Notes: generated by a model from the sequence alone, not told the origin. Positions 1 through 7,916 are shown, numbered from the stretch's first letter. The stretch: 64,000 nucleotides of DNA from Serratia surfactantfaciens (GCF_001642805.2 NZ_CP016948.1:2294001-2358000), one strand, 5' to 3'. Numbers and translations are program-made.

Positions 1-227
1 TGGCGCAGAAGCAATACTGGAAAATGTATTTCGCCATGAAGCTGCGCCGCCTGCGCGTACCTGCACCGCTGGTGGTGCTGGGCGGTTCGCTGCTCGGGTT
101 CTTCATGTTGACCCTGCTGATGCTCAGCGTGGTGGCCATCGACGTGATCAGCACTCTGCTGCTGTTGTGTCGGAAACTGCTGGGGCGGGATCGCAGTGAG
201 GGGCGCGCCTTTATGCCGCGCGGCTGA
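1..227 (+). CDS. 3' end of an unidentified membrane protein
   Basis: The reading frame is open from the window edge (codons begin at base 3) to a TGA at 225-227, so this is the C-terminal part of a gene starting outside the window. About 30 hydrophobic residues around PLVVLGGSLLGFFMLTLLML and the following VVAIDVISTLLLL form one or two membrane segments, followed by a short basic tail. An ATG at 24 could give a 67-residue protein, but there is no convincing ribosome binding site before it and the frame is open upstream. I do not recognise the family. It converges on pheP. Confidence 0.5.
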   Translation, partial: AQKQYWKMYFAMKLRRLRVPAPLVVLGGSLLGFFMLTLLMLSVVAIDVISTLLLLCRKLLGRDRSEGRAFMPRG

Positions 228-237
228 CGAAAAGAGA

Positions 238-261
238 GCGGAGGCGCCAATACGCCTCCGC
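238..261. terminator. Hairpin between convergent genes
   Basis: A 9-bp perfect stem (GCGGAGGCG / CGCCTCCGC) with a 6-base loop. Read on the minus strand it is followed by a T/C-rich run (TCTCTTTTC), so it probably terminates pheP. It may also stop the gene entering from the left. Confidence 0.6.
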
Positions 262-268
262 ACGCAGA

Positions 269-1630
269 TTAACGCTTGGCGCCTTTGCGGCGCGTCAGCA
301 TAAACCCGCCCCACAGCACCGCAACCCACACCGGCATCAGCAACACCGAAATGCGGATCCCTTCGCTGAAATACATTATCACCAGAATCAGGCCGAGGAA
401 CGCCAGGCACAGGTAGTTGCCGAACGGATACCACAGCGCTTTAAAGCTCGGAATAACGCCCTGCCGGTTCTTCGCCGCGCGGAATTTCAGGTGTGCCAGG
501 CAGATCATGACCCAGTTGATCACCAGCGTGGACACCACCAACGCCATCAGCAGCTCAAACGCCTTGCCGGGCATCAGGTAGTTGATCAGCACGCCGACCG
601 AGGTAATCAGCGCCGACAGCGCGATGGACAGCACCGGCACCCCACGTTTGTTGACGCGCGTCAGCGCCTTCGGCGCATTGCCCTGGCTAGCCAGCCCGAA
701 CAGCATGCGGCTGTTGGCATAAACGCCGCTGTTGTAGACCGACAGCGCGGCGGTCAGCACCACCACGTTGAGCACGGTCGCCACCAGATTGCTGTTCAGC
801 GCATGGAAGATCAGCACGAACGGGCTGCCGCCCTCCACCACTTGTCCCCACGGATAGAGCGAAAGCAGCACGGTCAGCGAGCCGATATAGAAGATCAAAA
901 TGCGGTACACCACCTGATTGGTGGCTTTGGGAATGCTGCGACGCGGGTCCGCGGCTTCCGCTGCGGTAATGCCGACCATTTCCAACCCGCCGAACGAGAA
1001 CATGATCACCGCCATCGCCATCACCAGCCCGGAGAAGCCGTGCGGCATAAAGCCGCCCTGCTGCCACAGGTTGGTGATGCTGGCCTGCGGTCCGCCGTTG
1101 CCGCTGACCAGCAGCCAGGCACCGAACACGATCATGCCGACAATCGCCACCACTTTGATGATCGCAAACCAAAACTCGGTTTCGCCGTACAGGCGCACGT
1201 TCACCAGGTTGATCAGGTTGATCAGCACGAAGAACAGCGCGGCCGAGGCCCAGGTGGGGATCTCCGGCCACCAGTACTGAATGTAGATGCCGACGGCGGT
1301 CAACTCCGCCATGCCGACCAGAATGAACATCGCCCAATAGTTCCAGCCGGAAAGGAAGCCGGCGAAATCGCCCCAATATTTATAGGCAAAGTGGCTGAAA
1401 GATCCGGCGACCGGCTCCTCCACCACCATTTCGCCCAGTTGGCGCATGATCAAAAACGCGATAAAACCGCCGATGGCGTAGCCCAACAGCACGGCGGGGC
1501 CGGCCATTTTAATGGTTTGCGCAATGCCGAGAAATAAACCGGTTCCGATGGCGCCCCCGAGGGCAATAAGCTGTATATGTCTGTTTTTTAAGCCGCGTTT
1601 TAGCGGGGTATCCTGATGCTGACCGCCCAT
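269..1630 (-). CDS. pheP: Phenylalanine-specific permease PheP
   Basis: Inner-membrane proton symporter of the amino acid-polyamine-organocation (APC) superfamily. It has 453 residues and about 12 hydrophobic segments. The family signature GGAIGTGLFLG lies at residues 25-35. Several stretches favour PheP over the paralogue AroP: GPAVLLGY in helix 2, VNVRLYGETEFWFA, YNSGVYANSRMLFGL and CLAHLKFRAA. AroP has different residues there (for example YNSCVYCNSRM). The expected role is phenylalanine uptake. The start has a good GAGGATAAG ribosome binding site. I saw no clear TyrR box in the 175 bases upstream. A general aromatic permease is the main alternative. Confidence 0.85.
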   Translation of the reverse strand: MGGQHQDTPLKRGLKNRHIQLIALGGAIGTGLFLGIAQTIKMAGPAVLLGYAIGGFIAFLIMRQLGEMVVEEPVAGSFSHFAYKYWGDFAGFLSGWNYWAMFILVGMAELTAVGIYIQYWWPEIPTWASAALFFVLINLINLVNVRLYGETEFWFAIIKVVAIVGMIVFGAWLLVSGNGGPQASITNLWQQGGFMPHGFSGLVMAMAVIMFSFGGLEMVGITAAEAADPRRSIPKATNQVVYRILIFYIGSLTVLLSLYPWGQVVEGGSPFVLIFHALNSNLVATVLNVVVLTAALSVYNSGVYANSRMLFGLASQGNAPKALTRVNKRGVPVLSIALSALITSVGVLINYLMPGKAFELLMALVVSTLVINWVMICLAHLKFRAAKNRQGVIPSFKALWYPFGNYLCLAFLGLILVIMYFSEGIRISVLLMPVWVAVLWGGFMLTRRKGAKR

Positions 1631-1805
1631 CTTATCCTCATATGGCGTACACCCTTGCCGTTATCGGCCAAGATTTCACCAATCAATAAATGTATCTGCG
1701 GGCGGCTTTTTAACACTTAACCCCGTGAGCATCAAGGAGTAGCGCCCCGAGACGGTAGGCCGGAGCGCGATTTTTTAACCGAGGGAGAGCGAGTAATGAC
1801 GGCGT

Positions 1806-2042
1806 TCAGCCAGGCATACCGCACAGTTTGGTCAGGTTGCGCGCGCCGATCATCAGCGTCGCGACATAAGATTGACTACGCGTAACCACTTCCACCGCCA
1901 CGCGATCGTTTTGATATTTTATCAGGTAGGTCGAAGGCCACCCCTGACGACGCTGGCCGAAGCTTTCGGCATGACGATCGATCGCCGCGTGGGCAATCAC
2001 CAGATGAGACAAGTTTTTATCACCTTTGATAATGCGCTTCAT
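1806..2042 (-). CDS. Small protein, DUF4060-like
   Basis: A 78-residue soluble basic protein preceded by a strong GGAGG site. Features are the basic N-terminus MKRIIKGDK, a central region resembling a short beta hairpin (TYLIKYQNDRVAVEVV) and the ending SYVATLMIGARNL. This resembles the DUF4060 family of small proteins found in phages and enterobacterial genomes. The assignment is from memory of the family pattern and is moderate. Function is unknown. The neighbouring DUF2591-like gene on the same strand also has a phage-type product. Confidence 0.6.
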   Translation of the reverse strand: MKRIIKGDKNLSHLVIAHAAIDRHAESFGQRRQGWPSTYLIKYQNDRVAVEVVTRSQSYVATLMIGARNLTKLCGMPG

Positions 2043-2118
2043 AAACAGCCTCCGCCAACGACAGCTCTGTTATTAGAAAAAGGAGAAACTCTTACCAATC
2101 ACCGGTATTTTTATCGAA

Positions 2119-2421
2119 TCAGTTAGCCTGTTGGCTCATCAGGAAACAGATCATCGCCGCGCGCAGCGGGCTGGCGCAGTCCGCCTGCCATTCACCGCCC
2201 TGGGTGCTCATGCGCGCTTGCCACTGCGGGCTGTCGTTTTGCTGGTCGGGGTTCAGACTGATTTTGTTGGCGCAAATGATCGGCCAGGCATCGGAGGGAT
2301 TCTTGCAGTAATCTTTACCTTTCACACCACCGTAAGGATACCACTTGTCCGGGTTCTCTCCGGTCAGCAGCGCGATGCTGCGGTTCACTTCGGCATCGCT
2401 TTCTTCGTACCATTTAATCAT
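2119..2421 (-). CDS. DUF2591 / NinX-like phage-type protein
   Basis: A 100-residue protein. Its N-terminal DAEVNRSIA, internal DYCKNPSDAWPII and C-terminal ASPLRAAMICFLMSQQ follow the pattern of the lambdoid phage DUF2591 family, sometimes called NinX. That family typically ends in NPLRAAMIVFLM-type sequence. Function is unknown. No other phage structural or integration gene is nearby, so this looks like a chromosomal orphan or prophage remnant rather than part of a live prophage. Confidence 0.7.
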   Translation of the reverse strand: MIKWYEESDAEVNRSIALLTGENPDKWYPYGGVKGKDYCKNPSDAWPIICANKISLNPDQQNDSPQWQARMSTQGGEWQADCASPLRAAMICFLMSQQAN

Positions 2422-2590
2422 CGGCTTTATCCATCTTTTGTAAGGTTCGCGCTACATTACGATGTCTATACGACAGTTTTATGACAGCGTCGCCGGTTTT
2501 CACATTATCTATACTAATGTTTTATCCCCTTTATCTTTCCTCATCGCCTGCGTACACTTTTTGCCTGTTTACCGCCCAGGAAACGCCTAC

Positions 2591-2998
2591 ATGTTGACCG
2601 GCCTCAACCATCTGACGCTCGCCGTCCACGATCTCGATCGCAGCGTCGATTTTTATCATCATCTGTTGGGATTTATCCCGCACGCCCGTTGGCAAGGCGG
2701 CGCCTATCTTTCGTTGGGGGCCTTGTGGCTGTGCCTGTCGGTGGATGAATCGCGCACGCCACAAAACGCGCGCGATTATACCCACTACGCCTTCAGCGTA
2801 GCGCCGGAGCACATGGAGCAGGTCAGCGAGCGATTGCGCCAGAGCGGCGTAGAAGAGTGGAAAAGCAATCGCAGCGAAGGCGAATCGCTCTATTTTCTCG
2901 ATCCCGATGGGCATCAGTTGGAGATTCATGCCGGCGATCTGGCCAGCCGCCTGGCGGCGTGCCGGGAAATCCCCTATCAAGGTATGGTGTTTTACTGA
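2591..2998 (+). CDS. fosA: Fosfomycin glutathione transferase FosA
   Basis: A 135-residue vicinal-oxygen-chelate metalloenzyme that adds glutathione to the epoxide of fosfomycin in the cytoplasm. The three metal ligands of the FosA family are visible at His7 (LNHLTLAV), His65 (YTHYAFSV) and Glu111 (HQLEIHAGD). The SEGES stretch at 95-99 matches the potassium loop region. The frame extends upstream to 2462, but the family length and the N-terminal MLTGLNHL alignment place the start at 2591. It stands alone without mobile-element neighbours, as expected for an intrinsic chromosomal fosA. Confidence 0.92.
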   Translation: MLTGLNHLTLAVHDLDRSVDFYHHLLGFIPHARWQGGAYLSLGALWLCLSVDESRTPQNARDYTHYAFSVAPEHMEQVSERLRQSGVEEWKSNRSEGESLYFLDPDGHQLEIHAGDLASRLAACREIPYQGMVFY

Positions 2999-3036
2999 GG
3001 CGCTCCGGCGGCGCGGCCGCCAGCCGGAGCACATGT

Positions 3037-3312
3037 TCAGCGTTCGGGGATAAAACCTTTGAAGTTCAGCGCGGGGCTGAGTTCGTCGTCATCCGCGTCA
3101 GCATCGGCGCCGCGGGCGCTGTGCGCCAGACGCTTCAACAGCGCCGTTTGCTGGCGTTGCTGCTCGGCAATTTCCTGCAGCAGGCGAACCTGCTCGTTGG
3201 CGCGCACGCTGGCGCGGTTCACCAGGAACCAGACCCACAGCCCCACCAGCAACGCCACGGCGGCGAGGGCCAGCGACAGCAGGCCGTTCTGGCCAAAACC
3301 TAAATCGTACAT
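3037..3312 (-). CDS. yebO: YebO-family small membrane protein
   Basis: A 91-residue protein with one N-terminal membrane helix (LALAAVALLVGLWVWFLVN). A charged cytoplasmic or coiled region follows, with NRASVRANEQVRLLQEI and QQRQQTALLKRL. This matches E. coli YebO (NRASSRTNEQ, QQKRQNALLRRL). The start is taken at the ATG at 3312, which has AGGG 8 bases upstream. A TTG six bases earlier is possible. Its position next to mgrB and yobH is conserved in enterobacteria. Function is unknown. Confidence 0.85.
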   Translation of the reverse strand: MYDLGFGQNGLLSLALAAVALLVGLWVWFLVNRASVRANEQVRLLQEIAEQQRQQTALLKRLAHSARGADADADDDELSPALNFKGFIPER

Positions 3313-3392
3313 GGACAACCCTATCTACTGCGACATTCAGGCCGCCATCTTAACACTCGCAGCGGTCGTGCGAACATCCCCGCCAAAAAAGC

Positions 3393-3551
3393 TTACCAGG
3401 GCACGAAGCGCGTCACCGAACAGATGCCCAGCGCGAAATTTCCGCCATCGTCGCAATAACTGTCCAGCGCCAACAGGTAGAAAAACAGGCAGGCAGCGAC
3501 GGCCGTCATTATCACGAGGATTTTTTTTCGCAACAAATTTAGCAGCCTCAT
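3393..3551 (-). CDS. mgrB: MgrB, PhoQ feedback inhibitor
   Basis: A 52-codon gene found by reading the minus strand between yebO and yobH. The product begins MRLLNLLRKK and has one membrane helix (about residues 11-29). It ends with a periplasmic tail containing SYCDDGGNFALGICS and RFVPW. Cys33 and Cys44 correspond to the conserved periplasmic cysteines of MgrB, and the GIC...F-PW ending matches E. coli MgrB (GICAINQFIPW). MgrB binds the sensor kinase PhoQ and dampens the PhoPQ response. The gene is intact here. An overlapping 82-codon frame is a shadow. Confidence 0.9.
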   Translation of the reverse strand: MRLLNLLRKKILVIMTAVAACLFFYLLALDSYCDDGGNFALGICSVTRFVPW

Positions 3552-3591
3552 TGTTATCTGGGTAATCTATTGCGCATGTTATCACAGCGAA

Positions 3592-3608
3592 GTTAAACGA
3601 AGTTTAAC
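3592..3608. promoter_or_regulatory. Inverted repeat in the mgrB-yobH divergent promoter region
   Basis: GTTAAAC-GAA-GTTTAAC is a perfect 7-bp inverted repeat about 40 bases upstream of mgrB and 105 bases upstream of yobH. GTTTA-type half-sites also occur at 3602 and 3614. PhoP boxes are direct repeats of a TGTTTA-like hexamer, and mgrB is a PhoP target in relatives. The spacing here is 12 rather than 11 bases, so PhoP binding is only a possibility. Confidence 0.35.
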
Positions 3609-3712
3609 TTGTCGTTTAGATTTCTGGCTACCGCCCATTTTTCAGACTGTTACCCTTGCCCTCACGCCGCCGCCGTGGCTAGATGCACACTCAGGGATAA
3701 CGAGGAAGCGCA

Positions 3713-3946
3713 ATGAGCAAATTGATTAAGTGGGTTCTGGTGTTGGCGGTCATTTACGGCGGTTTTTTGATCTCGGGCTACGGCGTGCTGATCGGCAGCA
3801 ACAAGAACGTCGGCGGGTTGGGTTTGCAGTGCAAATATCTGACGGCGCGCAACGTGGCGATCGCCCAGTATGTCAATGGCGACAACGGTTTCATCGGCGT
3901 AGCCGATTGCCCGCTGTTCAAGAAAATCGAAACGGTGGTGGATTAA
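3713..3946 (+). CDS. yobH: YobH family protein
   Basis: A 77-residue protein with an N-terminal hydrophobic segment (WVLVLAVIYGGFLISGYGV). The LSGYGVLIGS...GLGLQC-YLTAR motif and the DCPLF-K ending characterise YobH. A signal anchor or cleaved signal peptide is likely, which would place the Cys-containing domain in the periplasm. It is divergent from mgrB, which is the conserved order. Function is unknown. The start has a GAGGAAG site. Confidence 0.85.
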   Translation: MSKLIKWVLVLAVIYGGFLISGYGVLIGSNKNVGGLGLQCKYLTARNVAIAQYVNGDNGFIGVADCPLFKKIETVVD

Positions 3947-3986
3947 CCGCCACCGCCAGATGCCGCCGCGCTGCGGCGGCCCCGCC

Positions 3987-4226
3987 TCAGTTGCGGGTAA
4001 ACTTCATTTCGATCAGCGCAATCGCCTTGTCAATCGCTCGGCGAGTCACCGGATCGGCGCCGGCAGGGTGGGTGGAGAAATCGATGCTTTTGAGCTGGCC
4101 CGCCATCTTGTCGCGCACTTCGGTCGGCGCAATCACGTCGATAACGTCCAGAATCTGTTTGATGACCAGTTGGCAAGCGACCAGATCGGAAGCCAGTTCC
4201 TGCTCGTTGCTCAGCATGTCAGACAT
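3987..4226 (-). CDS. Small helical hypothetical protein
   Basis: A 79-residue acidic, mostly helical soluble protein starting [15 protein letters not shown], with an AGAGGAAAA ribosome binding site. The longer in-frame extension upstream has no such site and is unlikely to be translated. It weakly resembles the DUF2594/YecF type (LAxxxxxxxxxIKxxLxxID pattern and a helical C-terminus), but I cannot assign it with confidence. It lies divergent to yccJ. Confidence 0.7.
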   Translation of the reverse strand: MSDMLSNEQELASDLVACQLVIKQILDVIDVIAPTEVRDKMAGQLKSIDFSTHPAGADPVTRRAIDKAIALIEMKFTRN

Positions 4227-4410
4227 AATAATTTTTCCTCTTGATTCAAACGCCGCACAGAATAACACGCCGCCCGCGGCATTGCCTGCTCTCCCCGCCT
4301 TTTTCCCCATTCTGCGCACCACCGAGCAAAAGCCCGCGGCGGATTGGCCTATACTTGCAGCATGACGGTGGCAAAAACCACCCCTAAGCCACAACCAACA
4401 GGAGAAAGTT

Positions 4411-4623
4411 ATGGCGAATCACAATGTGAAATCCTGGGCGACAGTGCGTGAAACTTCGGTGGAAATCGCCGAAGCCATTTTTGAACTGGCAGGGAACGAC
4501 GAAGTGTTGGCGCAGAAGATCTGGGAAGAAGGCAGCGACGAAGCGTTGGAGAAGGCGTTCGCTAAAACCACCGCCGACCAGCTGTATTGGGGAGAGGAAA
4601 CCGTCGAGCGGAAAAACGTTTAA
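4411..4623 (+). CDS. yccJ: YccJ family protein
   Basis: A 70-residue protein. [32 protein letters not shown] and [11 protein letters not shown] match E. coli YccJ almost block for block. It is small, acidic and cytoplasmic, and its function is not established. The ribosome binding site is AGGAGA. A hairpin terminator follows directly. Confidence 0.9.
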   Translation: MANHNVKSWATVRETSVEIAEAIFELAGNDEVLAQKIWEEGSDEALEKAFAKTTADQLYWGEETVERKNV

Positions 4624-4638
4624 GCCATCACGCAACAA

Positions 4639-4665
4639 AAAGCCCGGGTTTCTGACCCAGGCTTT
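4639..4665 (+). terminator. Terminator after yccJ
   Basis: AAGCC-C-GGGT, a TTCTG loop, and ACCC-A-GGCTT form a stem-loop starting 16 bases after the yccJ stop codon. A short T run follows. Confidence 0.65.
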
Positions 4666-4712
4666 CCCGATTGGCGATCGCCCTGCTCAGCGGCGGGCAA
4701 ATTCTCTTGATC

Positions 4713-4826
4713 TCACGGCTCTTCACCTCCCACACCTTCCGCATTTTTCATGCTCATCACCGGCATCGCCATAAAAGCGCCGACGCCCACGATTACAACC
4801 AGAGTAATAATCACTGTCATTAACAT
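4713..4826 (-). CDS. Unannotated 37-residue membrane peptide
   Basis: An open frame of 37 codons starting ATG TTA ATG, with a GGGGTGATC ribosome binding region 5-10 bases upstream. The N-terminal half (VIITLVVIVGVGAFMAM) is a single membrane helix. The C-terminus is short and acidic, ending in GGEEP. Size, hydropathy and the ribosome binding site are typical of genuine enterobacterial small membrane proteins, but I do not recognise the family. Confidence 0.5.
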   Translation of the reverse strand: MLMTVIITLVVIVGVGAFMAMPVMSMKNAEGVGGEEP

Positions 4827-5070
4827 GCGATCACCCCATCAACGTTGAGTTGTTACGGCTGACTCTGTTTTGGCGGTTATTTGCTGTGGCCTGCTCTGCG
4901 TCACCCACCGCGGCGGCGACAGTCTCAGATTAGCCGTTTTTCCTTTCGACTGACAAGCGGCGGTTGAACGGTTTTTCCGAATAATTGCCCTCTGCCATCG
5001 GCGGCGTTTTTGTCCGCGGCGGCAAGTTGTGTATACTTCACCGCTATGTAGATCTCACACTGACGCACTG

Positions 5071-5457
5071 ATGATACAAGAACACCATCTCTCATTGGTC
5101 TGCGCCCTCAGCAAATGGGTCGAAACTCACCTCGGGCGAGTGATCCATCTCGAAGAGCTGGCCGAGTACTCCGGCTACTCGCTGTGGCACATGCAGAAGC
5201 TGTTCAAAGAAGCGACAGGGATTTCGCTGGGCAAATACATTCGCGAACGCCGTCTGGCCGGCGCGGTCTATCAACTGCGCAGCAGCGAAGCGTCGATCTT
5301 CGATATCGCCCTGGACTTTGGTTTCGGCTCGCAGTCCCATTTCACCTACATGTTCAGAAAGCGTTTTAATATCACGCCTTATGATTTCCGCCAGGATTTG
5401 AGCGTCGATCTGCACATCGATCCGCCGTTGCACGTCATTCACCAAAAATCCGCCTGA
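5071..5457 (+). CDS. MarA/SoxS-type AraC-family regulator
   Basis: A 128-residue protein that is almost entirely the AraC-type double helix-turn-helix domain. The first helix-turn-helix is around residues 27-50 (IHLEELAEYSGYSLWHMQKLFKEATG). The second is around 76-98 (SIFDIALDFGFGSQSHFTYMFRKRF). GYSxWHxQxxFK and IGxYIRxRRL-like (SLGKYIRERRL) patterns match MarA, SoxS and Rob. It lacks the N-terminal ligand domain of larger AraC proteins, so its activity is probably set by its level. A GTG at 5029 could extend it by 14 codons. A TATACT -10-like hexamer at 5031-5036 makes that start unlikely. The target genes are unknown. Confidence 0.8.
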   Translation: MIQEHHLSLVCALSKWVETHLGRVIHLEELAEYSGYSLWHMQKLFKEATGISLGKYIRERRLAGAVYQLRSSEASIFDIALDFGFGSQSHFTYMFRKRFNITPYDFRQDLSVDLHIDPPLHVIHQKSA

Positions 5458-5462
5458 CCTTC

Positions 5463-5481
5463 CCCGCCGTAAACCGGCGGG
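5463..5481. terminator. Shared hairpin between convergent genes
   Basis: CCCGCCG / CGGCGGG stem with a 5-base loop in the 24 bases between the convergent AraC-type and DUF1304 genes. Confidence 0.5.
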
Positions 5482-5835
5482 TTAGCGTGCGCCCCATACC
5501 GCCAGCAGCGCGATCAGGGCCGGCAACGCCTGCACCCACAGGATCTTGCGATTGGCGGTCAGTCCGCCGAACACGCCGGCAGCCAGCACGCAGCCGAGAA
5601 AGAACAGCTGCAGAGCGATATCCTCGCGCCAGTAACCCCATGCCAGTCCCAACGCCAGAAAGCCGTTGTACAACCCCTGATTGGCGGCCAATACCCACGT
5701 GGCCGCGGCAAACTCCGCCGTCGTGCCGAATGCCCGTCTGCCGAGCGGCGCACGCCACAGGAACATTTCCAGCACCAGGATATAAAGATGGAGAGCGGCA
5801 ATTAGCAGCAGCAAAATGTCGGCGAATAGCTTCAT
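5482..5835 (-). CDS. DUF1304 membrane protein
   Basis: A 117-residue protein with four predicted membrane helices, an N-terminal HLYILVLEMFLWRAPLGRRAFG, a central LAANQGLYNGFLALGLAWG and LFFLGCVLAAGVFGG. This is the typical DUF1304 pattern (small integral membrane proteins sometimes mislabelled epimerases). Function is unknown. The start has an AAGGATAAT site. Confidence 0.85.
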   Translation of the reverse strand: MKLFADILLLLIAALHLYILVLEMFLWRAPLGRRAFGTTAEFAAATWVLAANQGLYNGFLALGLAWGYWREDIALQLFFLGCVLAAGVFGGLTANRKILWVQALPALIALLAVWGAR

Positions 5836-5911
5836 GATTATCCTTAACGCTTATTTGAAGATGCCATTAAGTATAAGCGTACTGCCAATATCACCAGATG
5901 TTGGCGAAAAA

Positions 5912-5931
5912 AAACCCGCCGAAGCGGGTTT
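5912..5931 (-). terminator. Terminator after the 33-residue membrane peptide gene
   Basis: Read on the minus strand: AAACCCGC, a TTCG loop, GCGGGTTT and a run of T. This is a textbook intrinsic terminator 23 bases after the stop codon of the small gene at 5954-6055. Confidence 0.8.
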
Positions 5932-5953
5932 ATGCAGGAGTCATTTTTTGAGG

Positions 5954-6055
5954 TTAATTTAACACGGCGACCAATAATGCCGCGACAGAGACCCAAAACA
6001 GCGCCGTAGCGATCACGACATGGGACAGTCTTGCACGATAGAGTACCTGGCTCAT
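5954..6055 (-). CDS. Unannotated 33-residue membrane peptide
   Basis: MSQVLYRARLS followed by one hydrophobic helix (HVVIATALFWVSVAALLVAVLN) and a TAA. GAGG lies 6 bases upstream of the ATG, and a strong intrinsic terminator follows the stop. The combination of ribosome binding site, one membrane helix and terminator supports a real transcription unit. No family is recognised. Confidence 0.6.
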   Translation of the reverse strand: MSQVLYRARLSHVVIATALFWVSVAALLVAVLN

Positions 6056-6262
6056 AATGACCTCACTGACATCTGACTAACGGGAGACAGCCTGACTTCC
6101 TGAGGATTATCCTAAACTTCTTTTCATTGTCGTTATATGAACCCGATCACTGTTTCGCCGAGAAAGCTTATATTGTCGTAAAGCTGGTGCCGCGATCACA
6201 TTAATTGCGCCTTATTAGAGCAAAATAAACCGAATAATCGCGGCGATTATAGCTTAATGCTA

Positions 6263-7204
6263 TCAAACATCGCTCCAGGGCAGGCGCGGCGCGGTCATTC
6301 GCTCGCCGGAATAGCCGCTAACGGCAGGGAAACGCGGTGTTCCTTGCTCCCAATCATGCTGGGCCTGAATAATGTCTGCCTTACTATGGCCAACAAAATT
6401 CCACCAGATAAGGATCTCTTCGTTTAACGGCGTTCCGCCGATTAATAATCCCCGGCTGCCTTTTTGAGCATTTAACTCGATAGAGTTATTTTTTATGCCC
6501 AAATAGGCAAACTCGTCAGGTGAAAAGATGTCGCCATTAAGTTCAAAGGTGCCAATCAGCGGCAGAAAACCGATTTCATAATCCTCGCGCAGCGGCAATG
6601 TTATCGTCGCCGTTTCCTGCCATTCCATATCAATGGCGATGAGCGGCGAAAGGGTAAACACTGGCGAACGATAAGCGCCAAACTCGCCGACCAACAAACG
6701 GTGATTCACGCCATTATTTTGCCAGTGCGGTAAATCAGGGTAATGATCAAAACGCGGCGCCATATCGGCATGCTCGGCCGGCAACGCAATCCACAGTTGC
6801 GCGGCGTGTAATCGGCGCGCTTCGCCCACCGACTGTTCCGTATGCGCGATGCCGTGTCCCGCAGTCATCAGATTGACCTGGCCCGGGCGGATCAGCTGTT
6901 CGCTGCCGAGGCTATCGCGGTGCAACACCTCCCCCTCGATCATCCAGGTAAAAGTTTGCAGACCGGTGTGCGGATGCGGCCCCACATCCATGCCAGGCGA
7001 CGTGCCGTTAAATACCGTCGGCCCGGCGTGATCGAGAAAACACCAGGCACCGACGGTGCGTCGCTCACGAGTGGGCAACGCGCGGTTGATCGGAATGCCC
7101 CCCACTTCGGCGTTACGCACGGCAATACGCTGGATCTGGCGCACGCCGTCAACGACGGGGCGCTCGCGTGAAGGTAAAGAACGCGTAGGACGGGACTGAC
7201 TCAT
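6263..7204 (-). CDS. Pirin family protein
   Basis: A 313-residue bicupin. The N-terminal cupin carries the pirin metal-site signature with HPHTGLQTFTWMIEGEVLHRDS and HGIAHTE. The C-terminal cupin has GTFELNGD and a variable tail. Pirins are cytoplasmic Fe-binding proteins, some with quercetinase activity. In S. marcescens a pirin has been reported to bind the pyruvate dehydrogenase E1 subunit and modulate pyruvate metabolism. The start is placed at 7204, which has GGAGG 7 bases upstream. An upstream in-frame ATG lacks this. Substrate and partner cannot be told from sequence. Confidence 0.85.
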   Translation of the reverse strand: MSQSRPTRSLPSRERPVVDGVRQIQRIAVRNAEVGGIPINRALPTRERRTVGAWCFLDHAGPTVFNGTSPGMDVGPHPHTGLQTFTWMIEGEVLHRDSLGSEQLIRPGQVNLMTAGHGIAHTEQSVGEARRLHAAQLWIALPAEHADMAPRFDHYPDLPHWQNNGVNHRLLVGEFGAYRSPVFTLSPLIAIDMEWQETATITLPLREDYEIGFLPLIGTFELNGDIFSPDEFAYLGIKNNSIELNAQKGSRGLLIGGTPLNEEILIWWNFVGHSKADIIQAQHDWEQGTPRFPAVSGYSGERMTAPRLPWSDV

Positions 7205-7310
7205 CGCAAAGACCTCCTGAATGACGCCGATTCGCCAAAGGCAACCGCCCCAGCTTAGCACAGGACAGCCTCCCCCGGAGAACGACCACGCTCAGGCGCA
7301 TTCGCGCGGA

Positions 7311-7475
7311 TTAAGGCGCTTTGATATAGCAGCTTTTGATGTCGATATCGTCTTGCGCGTGCCTGAGATCGGAAAAATAGGTCACGCCAAAAAGAATGGA
7401 TACGACCAGCAGCACGGAAACCAACAGGCCGATAATCGCCAGCAGTTTGGTTTCATCATGGAGATTAGGCTCCAT
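7311..7475 (-). CDS. 54-residue single-span membrane protein
   Basis: Starts MEPNLHDETK with a GGGGAG site 5 bases upstream. One long hydrophobic helix (LLAIIGLLVSVLLVVSILF) is followed by a short polar tail containing one Cys (KSCYIK). A longer frame starts at 7511 but its start has no better site. The family is not recognised. It may be co-transcribed with the 51-codon frame just upstream (7499-7654). Confidence 0.6.
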   Translation of the reverse strand: MEPNLHDETKLLAIIGLLVSVLLVVSILFGVTYFSDLRHAQDDIDIKSCYIKAP

Positions 7476-7498
7476 TTTATCTCCCCTAGTTAATCGCG

Positions 7499-7654
7499 TC
7501 AGGTCACCCACAACGTGACCGCCAGCGTAAAAATAATCAGCGAGCAGGACGCAATCGCCAGCACGACGATCGCAAATTGCGCATCACCCAAGGTTTCTCG
7601 ATAGTTTTTATCCGTTGAGGCATTGCGCTGTTGTTTCACTAAATCGGTTTTCAC
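7499..7654 (-). CDS. Possible 51-residue single-span membrane protein
   Basis: An open frame from GTG at 7654 (or GTG at 7639) to TGA at 7499. It has a polar N-terminal half (QQRNASTDKNYRETLGDAQF) and one hydrophobic helix (AIVVLAIASCSLIIFTLAV). It lies 23 bases upstream of the 54-residue membrane protein gene and has the same type of architecture. There is no clear ribosome binding site, so this call is tentative. Confidence 0.35.
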   Translation of the reverse strand: MKTDLVKQQRNASTDKNYRETLGDAQFAIVVLAIASCSLIIFTLAVTLWVT

Positions 7655-7879
7655 TCGTTCAACTACTGCATTGCTGCTTGATGGGGCAAGACGCCCCCTC
7701 AGAATGGGATTGAAGCCGCCATCATGGTCTTTCAGGCCTCAACCGGGGCATGACGCTATCAATTTTCACCATCAGGGTCAACACTCCCCCATCAGGCAAA
7801 CGACAGGAAGCGCCAGATATAGGTAACTTTTATTGGGTTCGAAGGGAAATAAAAGATGCTTATGACAGGACGCCAAAAA

Positions 7880-7900
7880 AGCCCGGCATGCAACCGGGCT
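7880..7900 (-). terminator. Terminator after kbp
   Basis: AGCCCGG / CCGGGCT stem with a 7-base loop, followed on the minus strand by TTTTTT. It starts 17 bases after the kbp stop. Confidence 0.8.
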
Positions 7901-7916
7901 ATGGCGGAACGTCGGG

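Noticed and set aside
2422..2590. Longer FosA starting at 2462
   Set aside because: The extra 43 residues have no counterpart in the FosA family and the His7 metal ligand fits the start at 2591.
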